From Gnetum montanum (taxonomy: Eukaryota > Streptophyta > Gnetopsida > Gnetales > Gnetaceae), in contig MNCI01036287.1 in assembly GCA_015680685.1 (NCBI GenBank), positions 329,378 through 393,377 on the forward strand: a stretch of DNA of 64,000 nt, in the 5' to 3' direction. Every line of letters starts with the position of its first letter. The first letter of the stretch is position 1. Both the position numbers and the translations under genes were made by a program. Positions 48,905 through 58,387 of this stretch are shown one piece after another. The notes beneath the pieces were generated by a model that did not search any database, was not told where the DNA came from, and saw nothing but the letters and a program-made list of their open reading frames with translations.

Positions 48905-49540
48905 TCATTCTATCGCATGTGTTGTACTAACGGATGCAATTGGTAATTCATCAAGAGTATCAGTTATGGGCTTAGCACAACTGATTATAGAGCTTGAAAA
49001 CATGTGGAACATGTCAGGTGATATGTTTAGAGCTAGCATGGCAAGTGCGTCTACAATGGTGTTATCATTTCTGGAGACATGTTGCACATCCATGTTTCGA
49101 ATTTCTTCAGTAAGTGTTTAGCTAAGTCACAGTATGGTTGTAAATGTTGCGCTTTGCATGTATAAATGTCTGTGACTTGGTTTAAAACTAGTTGTGAGTC
49201 TCCCCTGACCACAAGTCGTGTGATGTTGGAAGCTAATGCTGTCGTAAGGCCCCTAAGAAGACCTTTGTATTCTGCCATGTTGTTGGTACCATGAAAGTCG
49301 AAGCAGTAAGAAAAGGGTCAAATCTCCCAAGAGGGATAAGTGATGACGATGGCAGCACTTCCCCCTCGAGAGGTGGATGCTCCATCAAAGTTCAAAATGG
49401 CTTCGTACCCATCGGGAACTATGTCTATCGTGCTCATGTTTTTGTCTGGAAACTCTGGCTCTATTGTGGGTTGATCATGTGTTGGTGATGTAGTCAGTTG
49501 GTTCACTATGGCTTGACCCTTGACTGATGACTGTGCTACG
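48905..49540 (-). pseudogene. Element B: second RNase H domain
   Basis: ILNFDGASTSRGGSA (Asp), NNMAEYKGLLRGL (Glu) and VVRGDSQLVLNQV (Asp) are visible, followed by MDVQHVSRNDNTIVDALA (final Asp). A stop at about 49318 and a frame change near 49090 break it. Tat-type second RNase H. Confidence 0.7.
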
Positions 49541-49671
49541 TAATGTAGGTCGAATTAAGCTATTATAGCTTTCCAACGCGCTATTCTTCTTGACTTGTAA
49601 ATGTTACCAGTGATGGCTCTGAGTACATTATCTTTGCAGATTATATTGGCTTGGTGATGGAAGAGGTAATG

Positions 49672-51162
49672 TCACCATTTCCTTAGGGAAAAGACAAGGG
49701 CTAAACATGACCTCTCTACCTCGTTGTAATTCTTTTCGTGGGCCACTAATGCATGGCTCAAATAATAAACAGGGACTTTAGTCCCATCGTCTCGTTTCTG
49801 GCAGAGCATAGAAGCGATGGACGAATCCGACGTGGCAAGATAGATGTAGAAGGGTTTATTGTTCTGTGGAGGATACACTATTGGTAACTGAGCCAGTGCT
49901 ATCTTAATGTGGTTGAAAGCTTCTTGGCATTGTGGAGTCCATTCAAAATGGACATTCTTTCGTAGCAAATGATTCATGGGCGTCAACTTGTCCGTCAATT
50001 TTTCTATGAAGTGCCTGATGAACTGTAATCTACCTTGTAGACCCTGAAGTTCGGTAATATTGCTTGGTGGTTTTAAATTGATAACAACTTTAACTTTATC
50101 TGGGTCCACTCGTATTCCTGTTTCTGACACTACGAAGCTTAGCATCTTGCTCGTTTTTACTCTGAAAACACATTTCTTTGGATTGAGCCTAAGTTCATAT
50201 TTTAAGCAACGTTTTAGGATCGAATCTAAATCTTGGGTGTGTTGTTTTGGTCTTTTCAATTTAATTGCGATATCATCTACATAATCATTGAGCGAATGTA
50301 GCATGTAATCACTAAAAATAAATGTCATTACCCTTTGATATGTGGCCCTAGCGTTCTTAAGATCGAATGGCATCATCGTGTAACAGAAGGTACCCCATGG
50401 TGTCATAAAGGTAGTCTGGAGCTGATGCTCCGGGTTAATACGTATCTGGTTATATCCTGAGAAGCCATCCATGAAAGATAGCAAGGTGTGCCTAGCGGTT
50501 GAGTCAATAAGTTGATCAATGCTGGGTAGGAGGAAATCATCTTTTATGGTTGCAACGTTGAGGTCTCAGAAGTCAATACATAGGCGAATGCTTCCTTTCT
50601 TCTTCGGGACAATGACCATGTTGGATACCCAATTAGCGTAGTCTACAACTTGAATGAAACCTGCCTGATAGAGTTTGGTGATCTCATTGCGAACTGCCAA
50701 CGCTACTTTAGGCTGAACCTTTCGTGCTTTTTGTTTCACTGGCCTTAACTTTGGATCGAGTATAATATTATGCTGGACGATTTGAGGATCTAAGCCGGGC
50801 ATGTCAGTGTAAGACCAAGCGAATGCTTTTATGTTGTCTCGAAGCACATCTTCTATGTCTTTGGCCAGTTGAGGTTGCAATAGTGTACTCAATTTTAATA
50901 TCTTGATTTCACCATCAGGCATAGTGATGGGGGTTTCAGTTAACAGGTCTTTAGTGATGCTATCAACTTCTATGTCAAGGGACTTTGTCATACCTTTGTA
51001 GCGGTCTAGCGTTTGTTGTGTTGAGGCTATGACTATGTCGTCCGTTGATAGACCTAAGTTGATGGAATTTATGTCGATTTCTCTTGTGATCTTTCCGTAT
51101 GGTCCATCGATGGTTAATGGTGTGGATAAATGCTGATAATCCATTGGGCTTGCTCCTACCAA
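49672..51162 (-). pseudogene. Element B: reverse transcriptase and first RNase H
   Basis: Two open stretches in one frame separated by a single TGA after RLCIDF (about 50566), probably a CGA-to-TGA change. Motif A is SFMDGFSGYNQIRINPEH. The active site is YVDD in LNDYVDDIAIK (about 50275). A degenerate RNase H follows (FYIYLATSDSSI, NEVERSCLALVFSL). A good splice acceptor on the minus strand (TTTATTGGTAG|GAGCAAG, about 51160) lies directly at the start of the region. No protease is fused; it lies 6 kb upstream beyond the antisense gene. Confidence 0.85.
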
Positions 51163-51262
51163 TAAACAGAGAGCAGAGTGAGCTAGTAGGTGTTGTTACA
51201 CGTTCCTTGGCAATGTAAATCATGTGTACATATACGGTGGTGGTTTATCGTCGTATCGGGAT

Positions 51263-51510
51263 GTATGGCAGTTTAAGGTCCTATCGGGTTGAATGGGGTA
51301 GTTTAAGACCTTACCAGGTCGCATGTGGCAGTTTAAGGCCTTACCAGGCCAAATGTGGCAGTTTAAGGCCTTATTGGGCCGAATGTGGCAGTTTAAGGCC
51401 TTACCGGGCCGAATGTGGCAGTTTAAGACCTTACTGGGCCGAATGTGGCAGTTGAAGGCCTTACCGAGCCGAATGTGGCAGTTTAAGGCCTTACCGGGCC
51501 GTACATGTGA
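51263..51510. repeat. 30-bp tandem array between reverse transcriptase and antisense promoter
   Basis: About eight copies of a 30-bp unit (GGCAGTTTAAGGCCTTACCG plus GGCCGAATGT). The core GTTTAAGGCCTTACCGGGCC is a variant of the GTTTA-GTC-GGAC word found in the other spacers. Frames crossing it give a meaningless ten-residue protein repeat. Confidence 0.85.
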
Positions 51511-51748
51511 TTTGATAATGCCTAGTTACTACATGATCTATATCGAAGAGTTTGCACCAAAATGTTTAGTGCGGGGAACCGAAATTGGCTTACGAGGGAA
51601 TATGGTATGTGGTAGTGTCCATTATCTCATCATTTTGTTTTGCATATTCCTCATACTTTGTAATTTAAATAATTTTTAACTGAAATTAATAAAATATTTT
51701 TTTAAAAAATCAAAGGTGGCGGTGATGGCGACAGGGTCAACTCGGCAC

Positions 51749-51757
51749 TATATATAG
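51749..51757 (+). promoter_or_regulatory. TATA box of the element B antisense gene
   Basis: TATATATAG followed by GGTGACGGG, about 420 bp before the proposed ATG at 52176. Positioned like the TATA-like box at 42470 in element A. No equivalent TATA for the sense strand is seen here. Confidence 0.55.
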
Positions 51758-51833
51758 GGTGACGGGTGTGAGTGTGAACCAACCAGTTTCAAAGGCAGCG
51801 TGAACCTAAGTTGCAGCATGAGCGTACACCTAA

Positions 51834-52092
51834 GCCGCAGCATAAGCGTAGAGCAGCAAACCCCAGCGTGAGCGTAGAGCAGCAAACTCTAGCGTGAGCA
51901 TAGAGCAGCAAACTCCAGCGTGAGCGTAGAGCAGTGAACCCCAACATGAGCGTAGAGCAGCAAACTCCAGTGTGAGCGTAGAGCAGCAAACTCCAGCATG
52001 AGCGTAGAGTAGCAAACTCCAGCGTGAGCATAGAGTAGTGAACTCCAGCGTGAGCATAGAGCAGCGAACCTCAGCGTAAGCGTACAGCAGCA
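51834..52092. repeat. 26-bp tandem array in the antisense gene leader
   Basis: About ten copies of AGCAAACTCCAGCGTGAGCG plus TAGAGC. Contains the AGCGTGAGCGTA word that also builds the U3 of this element's LTRs. Lies within the predicted 5' UTR of the antisense transcript. Confidence 0.85.
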
Positions 52093-52175
52093 AACCCTAG
52101 CTTGCAGGATTCAGCTTGGCATACTGGTTCAAACCCCAACGTAAACCTATCAGTTTCAGCATACAGGATGCTAGA

Positions 52176-55100
52176 ATGGGCAAGGGCAAGGAGGTAGAAG
52201 GCTAGGGGAGGAAGGGGCCCGACTTGACTTTCACGGAGGAAAGTGAGGCCATGCTGTAGTGTTTGGCTAGGCCTAGGATTCCATTGTGGCCTAGATCGGC
52301 ACATAAGTAGGCTCTAATCTTACCTCAGTTAATTATTTTTTATTTGTACTTGTTATCTGGGTGTAGACAGTTTTGGTAGCGTACAAGGTCTGCACGCTGA
52401 GCGTAGACGATTTTCACAGCGTACAGGATCTGTACGCTGAGCGTAAACGATTTTCACATAAACGATTTTAGCGGCATGCAGAGTCTGCACACTGAGCGTA
52501 GACGGTTTTCACAACGTATAGAGTCTGCACACTGAGTGTTAACAGTTTTAGCGATAGCGTGTACGCTGAGTGCAAACAGTTTTTTGGCAGCGTATACGCC
52601 GAGTGTTAATAGTTTTTTGGCAATGTATACGTCGAGTGTTAACAGGTTTTTTTGGTAGCGTATATGCTGAGTGTTAACTATTTTTTTGGTAGCGTATACA
52701 CCGAGTGTTAATAGTTTTTTTGATTGTTTTGAAGTATTGGCCTTCAACATGGAATTTCGTTTCTTTATTTCATTTTCTTGTATAGTTGATTTACCATGGC
52801 ATTCTGGTTATTTGTAGGGATCCCGAGCCTTTCCTCTTAGTGGTTGAGCTGGTTGGGGTATTGGCATGGTTTAGGCCCCTTGATGCCAACGAACCTACCC
52901 CTGATTTGATTGTTGATAACAATGGGGTATGGTTCAGGGAAGGGGGCTGTGAGTTCCTTGCCTTCATCCTAGATAGATTCAAGGTAGTGATATGGTCACA
53001 CCTAAGTGAACAAGTAGCGTGGAGCATCCTCAAAGCAATGTTGCTAGGATCCTCAAATGGCGTCATGGTTTTCATGGTGTACATTGATGAGGGACCTCTT
53101 GCGATTGAGGAAGGTCCCTCTGGAGGGCCTAGATCTACTCGTCCGTTATCGCGCATGTGGGACTTATTGCCATGTGGGCCTCACTATCTCAATAACACCT
53201 TGTTTTTGGCTGCGCGTGCACACACATTATTTCAGAACCCTCTGGGCATGGTGTATAGGGTAGAGAGGTAAGGTTGTTTAGTTTGTCATTTCTATTTTTG
53301 TCATTTTAGTATTTGCTGCTATTCTAACAACCGTTCTTTTGCAGGCCCCAAGTTGACAAAGATGGAATATGCGTCAATGATGACGGGCTTGCATTGGCTC
53401 ACACTGCTTTAGGGACCTTCATGGTGAGTCCCACCCTCCGTGGAGCTATATTAGCTTAGACCAAGGGTGACATTGTTCATTTGCACAAGCAATTTTTCAA
53501 GGCGTTTGCACAATGCACGACTCGAGGGTGGCTTCATGGAGATTGGTCACGAAATGGGCCGATTTTCCCTCATGATACTGACTTGGGTCCTAGCTCCTCG
53601 AAGCCCATGATTGAAGGTAAGTGATGATATTTCCTTGATGCCTTAGTCTGTTTATTTGGTTGCAACATCGGTCATACTAGTGTTAATGTTTTAAATTGTG
53701 TTTATAGTTAATGTTCCCCCCGGCGAAGACCCTGTTACGAAAGGGTAGATTGAGAGCACCCTGTCGATGAAATTTGGGGAGATTAGCAAGGTGCAACGAT
53801 GGTTGCGTACCAGTGCCCCATCATCTCTTGTCCGTTGTTTGGATGATGCCAGCCTCATGGAGTTATTCACAACCCTAAGCCCTGATGTCTCTATAGCTGA
53901 AATGATTGGAATTGTTGACTCGTTTGACAACTCTGTCACCTACTATAGCACCCGCAATAAGGGTGTCAAAATAGTTTTCCATCTATCAGCCGAGTTCTTT
54001 TCAGACCTCTTCAGTGTCCCGGCAGATGGCGTGAATGTGGTTTTGGACAGGGTGTAGAAAGAACTCCATGTGGTGTGTGAGCTAGAAGATTGGTTGGGCA
54101 TTCCCAAGGGCTCTAAAGGATTCCCTATGTAGGGAACATCAAAGGTGATGGAAGTTAATGAATTGTATCCCTTGTTTAGGGCACGGGCATTTCCTAAATT
54201 CCTGTCTCAAGTGAAGAGTCTTGGGGTGGAGGCTGTGCGCATCATGCAGACCATTTTTGAGGCCAGGATGCTATAATTGGGCCCAATTTTTGTTGTTGGG
54301 TTTCCATAGGGAGATAGTGTGATTGTGTTCAAATGTTGAGGCATAGTCCCATTTTACCTTCACATTCTTCGTAGGTTATCTACATTGCCTGGCCGAATTT
54401 CTAGTGGTTTGCATAGACAATAAGTATGTTTTGCGGGACCGTATTCAATTATCTTGCCCATGGATTAACTATTTGTTCGAGGTAGCTGAGTCCCAAGATG
54501 CACCCGAGGGGATCGATGAATCAGTTTCCATCACAACAGAGGGGTCATCTGGTACTTCAATCCATACACGTGACAGTGTGGGGTTGGAACTAGAGAATGT
54601 GCCTTACACTGCAAAGAGAGCTGATTGGGTCATCAAAGAGACCATCGGGAAAGCCAAGTCAAAGATTCAGAAGCGCGAATGCCCTAAAGAGGTGGCCTCA
54701 ATTGTGGAAGAGCCAAGGGTGAAGCGAATATGATTCAAAATGCCTATTCGAGGTAAATAAGCTTGGTGCACTTATTGTATTGTCATTTTCATCTTATTCA
54801 TTTTTTTTGTTTGACCGCTTACGTGAAACTAATGTCTTTAGACCTGACTCAGGAAGTGAGGAGACAATAGCTAGAAACCATTGTTGAGGAGGAGGAGGTT
54901 CCAATGGACTTAATAATTGAGGAGGAAGAGGTCAGCAAAGATCAGGTGGAAGTGACAGAAGAGCTGGCGGAAGACGCCACAGAGATAGAACTGGTCGATG
55001 ACCAAGATGGTGTTGATGAGATGTTCAGTAGCTTCCTTAAGGGAAGATTGGACCTTGGTGACCTCCAAACTAGGAAAGGGACAGAGAACACGGTATGTTC

Positions 55101-56495
55101 CCTTTGTTTTATTGCATTGCCTTGTGAATTGTTATCTTCATTATGTGGTTTTAACTTTATGTTTTTTTTGTATCACTTTCAGATGAAGATATTGAGACTA
55201 GGACGATTCCTACCATGTGGTTGGAAGTGCCCATGAAAGTGGCTCCCCCTAAAACAACCATGGAGGCTAGTCCATCTTGTACTCATGAACCATTTACTTG
55301 GATCGAGATGCCAAGTAAAATGGATTTCATGACTAGTATCATCGATGAGGTGGTCGAACGCATTCATCAAGCCCACCCTGAAATAGGTACAGGTGTTTCA
55401 AGTGTTTTGCAACCTTTGAGTTTCACACTCTTTTTGCCATCTAAGATTTAATGCCTGTTCTTTTCATGTGTGTAGGAGCCAAGCTAAAGTGGGATCCATC
55501 TGAGACCGTTAGTATTGAAAGCTTGCTTGCATTACCACCAGAAGTTGAACAAATACTAAGGCCGTTCTATGACTAGGTGGCGGAAGGTCTCGTGCATAAC
55601 GCCAAATCGCTTTGGACCTGTAGGCGTTCCATTGAACAACTATGGTTGCAAATCCAGGCAAAGGAAAAAGAGGTTTTTGAGTTATTAGCTGAACGTGATG
55701 ATCTCAAGGCTTGTTATGAGCTTGCCTCGGCCAGACTAATAGGCGATTGTTCTTGGTAAACTTTCGAGATCACTTATACTAGATATTGGAACTTGCTAAA
55801 TCGCCATGCATCATTGACTTGGAAACTAGCAGAGTGTAAGGCCCAAATAGATCTATTGAACCTCAAGTGCCAGGATTGGAAGGCTTTCACTTCCAAGGTG
55901 TGTAAGTGGGGTCAAGATGAGAAGAACCACAAGCATCATTAAAAGAAATCATTGAAGGAAGTATCCATAGAAAAGCGTCATCTTGAAATGTTCGTTGGGG
56001 GTCTGGGTCTATGTTCTGCGTTTGATACCTTTGCTAAGAATACAATTGTTGAGATGGAATTGCCCATGAGGGTAATTACAACTACTTCTAGGGAGGTCTC
56101 TGTGGGTGGATTCCCCTTGAAACGTCCTACATGGTCGGTGGTTGACAAAAGGAAAGCCTTGGTGAACATCGATCTAGGCCTCGATGGGACTGACTGGGCT
56201 AGCGTCTCAGAGGAAGAAATTCTCCGTCGGTTGGAATTCGGTTTAGGGGGGGTCTCCTATGATAGGTATTTTTTTGTTATTAATTTTTTTGTTGAGTAAT
56301 GTTTGGGAGTTTTCTCATTGTTCTTTTGTTGATTGTTTCTTTTGCATTTTATAGGGTCGAGGTGATGACGATGTTCAAGAAGGTGTCCCCAGTAGAGTGG
56401 GGACCTATGGTGCCAGCAGGTCTGAAGGGGACAACTCTCCCATCCCTGATGTTTAATTTTAACTTTGAAACTATCTTGGCTCATGTTTTGCCTTG
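52176..56495 (+). pseudogene. Element B antisense gene: FCP1-like domain, transposon-protein-like domain, acidic and coiled-coil tail
   Basis: Eight proposed exons: 52176-~52306, 52818-53267, 53345-53616, 53708-54752, 54842-55092, 55183-55386, 55476-56265 and 56355-56495, all GT-AG. Exons 2-3 form the FCP1/NIF-like part: LLVVELVGVLAWF at motif I (both Asp lost), FKVVIWSHLSE at motif II and NNTLFLAARAHTLFQNP at motif III (Asp pair lost). Exon 4 holds a domain with VKIVFHLSAEFFSDLFSVPADG, similar in pattern to the extra ORF of element C and matching element A at 63.2 kb. Exon 5 is acidic (IVEEEEVPMDLIIEEEEVS) and exon 7 is coiled-coil (IEQLWLQIQAKEKEVFELLA). Stops occur in exons 1, 3, 4, 5 and 7, so the copy is decayed. 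Orientation against pol keeps its introns invisible to sense-strand splicing. Role unknown; a regulatory, non-enzymatic protein is my best inference. Confidence 0.65.
52380..52730. repeat. Irregular GCGTA-motif repeats within intron 1 of the antisense gene
   Basis: About ten irregular units of roughly 35-45 bp built on CTGAGCGTAGACGATTTTC and GCGTATACGCCGAGTGTTAA. The same ACGCTGAGCGTA word occurs in the LTR U3 of the element. Confidence 0.7.
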
Positions 56496-57101
56496 AGTTG
56501 TATTGAACTGGTGAATGGAATTAGTTAACTGTTGTACATGCCTAACTATATTGACTAAATATATATATATATTTCTGTACTATATATTTTTCTTTTCTTT
56601 TTTGACTTTTGAGTTTAACTGTAAACACGACATGGAAATGTAAAATGTTTTGGTTTGTTTTGTTGTTTAAGTGTAATGCACGAAGTGGGAATGCAAGTAG
56701 GAATGTAATTATAAGCGAAGGATAACTATGAAACTCTTGTTGATAACATGACATGCGAGCATAAATTCAAACAATGAAGTTGAATTTGTGAGAAAAACAA
56801 AGTGTAAGCAAGTGGTCTAGTTTAAGGCCATTTCGGGCCACATGTACTAGTTTAAGGCCATTTCGGGCCATGCGTAAACAGGGGGAGTCTCAAGTGACAT
56901 GGGTGGATTTCTTGGTAGAATGACCATTTCTGATCGTGGCTAGTTTCATGTCGTTGTGGACATGATAGTTTAACGTCATTTCAGACCGTGGATGTAGTTT
57001 AATATCGTTTTGGACTATGGACGTAGTTTAACATCGTTTCAGACTGTGGATGTAGTTTAACATCGTTTCAGACTTGGATGTAGTTTAACATCGTTTCGGA
57101 C
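56496..57101. other. Spacer between antisense gene and protease with GTTTA-GTC-GGAC words
   Basis: AT-rich at first (56550-56640), then from 56815 to 57100 at least seven copies of words such as GTTTAAGGCCATTTCGGGCC and GTTTAACATCGTTTCAGAC, all on the plus strand. No coding sequence. Confidence 0.6.
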
Positions 57102-58387
57102 TTGGATGTCATTTATTGGCTTAGTAATTTTTTAATTTTCTTCATTTTAACATTAGGAGGAGCGTTAATGGGTTTGATTTTATATTCAGCGTCTTCTTCG
57201 CTAATCACGTTGAATGGTAATTCAGCCAAAGGGACATTTAATGGAACAATTCCCGCGTTGGTGTTTTCTGGTGTTTCTTCATGTACTGTAGTTTCTACGT
57301 TTATGGTAGTTTCTAGGTTAGGCGGTGTATGTACAATTTCAGGCCCGAGTATTTCTATGTTGGGTAAATTTTTCTTTGTGTTTAATGGATTATTGCTTAC
57401 TGGTTGTGTGCATTTTTGTTATTTATTTGTATTATCTTGTTTAGGCCCTTCGAGCTTAACCTCTGAGCCTTGGTCTGTATCTATATGTGATGAGATGGTA
57501 GGTGTAGCAGCCTCCAAATGTATAATGATTTCTCCACCTTCGTACGGTAGATGAATCTCTTGGTGTATGGGGGAAGAGACTGCCTTCAGTTGGGCTAACT
57601 AGGGCCTTCCCAATATTAAGTTGAACCTTGGCATTTCATCGATGACCAGAAAGTCGGCAGATGTGGGGAATTGATCCCCCGCTATAAAGTCCAAAGTCAC
57701 GGTGCCTTTGACTACTACGTGCAATCCACTGAACGATTTTAAACACGTGGTAATGGTTGGTCTAATTAGCTCCATAAGCCCTAATTGTTCAACGATGGGA
57801 TAAGGCACTACGTCTCCATCATCTACATGCACCCTATGTATCTTGAATTGATTTATTCTTATCATTATGAACATAGGTGCGGTTATCACTTCTCTCGTTT
57901 TCTCATCCATTTTGATGTTGTCATTGTAGAAACTTAGTGGCTGAGGAGTCAATCCTTGAGGCAAATACATGACTGCATGAATTGAAGGTTCATTTGGAGG
58001 CAAGTCCTCGCTTACTGGGATGGATGTCAACATGCACACTAGAGCTTCGCGATGAGTTTGAGAGGTTAACACTAGGTCGTATAAGCTTAATGAGGTGTTT
58101 TTTTGTTTAAGTGCTTGCGTGACCTGTGTTAGAGCCGTTGCTAAATCTCTACTATTGGGCATATGTTTGTCGGTAGTTATTTGGTCCATTAGGCCCAACA
58201 GTTTTATCTCATGTGTAGTTGGTATATCATTTTTATCTGCAGCCATGGATCTAGACATGTCATTCCTTCCGGATGATTCATGCTCATGGCCTATGTTTGG
58301 TTTATTGTTAGGTGATGTCATGGGTATTGCATTTAGTGGGGTAGGTTTGGGAGGTCCTAAGGCTAGTCGTTGATGTTCCTTCTCCAA
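57102..58387 (-). pseudogene. Element B: retropepsin region
   Basis: Open from 58387 to 57599 on the minus strand and then, after one stop in the ILGRP motif region, onward to about 57110. The protease core has VHVDDGDVVPYPIVEQLGL at the active site and MPRFNLILGRP at the C-terminal signature. The active-site reading Asp-Asp-Gly-Asp departs from the usual Asp-Thr/Ser-Gly-Ala/Ser. Protease and gag are contiguous; the reverse transcriptase lies beyond the antisense gene. Cleaves the polyprotein in functional relatives. Confidence 0.75.

Noticed and set aside
51222-51679. Plus-strand frames with a ten-residue repeated peptide
   Set aside because: The period equals the 30-bp DNA tandem repeat, so the open frame follows from a repeat length divisible by three and carries no protein signal.
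57102-57554. Plus-strand frame with apparent membrane segments
   Set aside because: Complement of the protease C-terminal extension in element B, which reads as acidic/Pro-rich protein on the minus strand; the hydrophobicity is a shadow effect.
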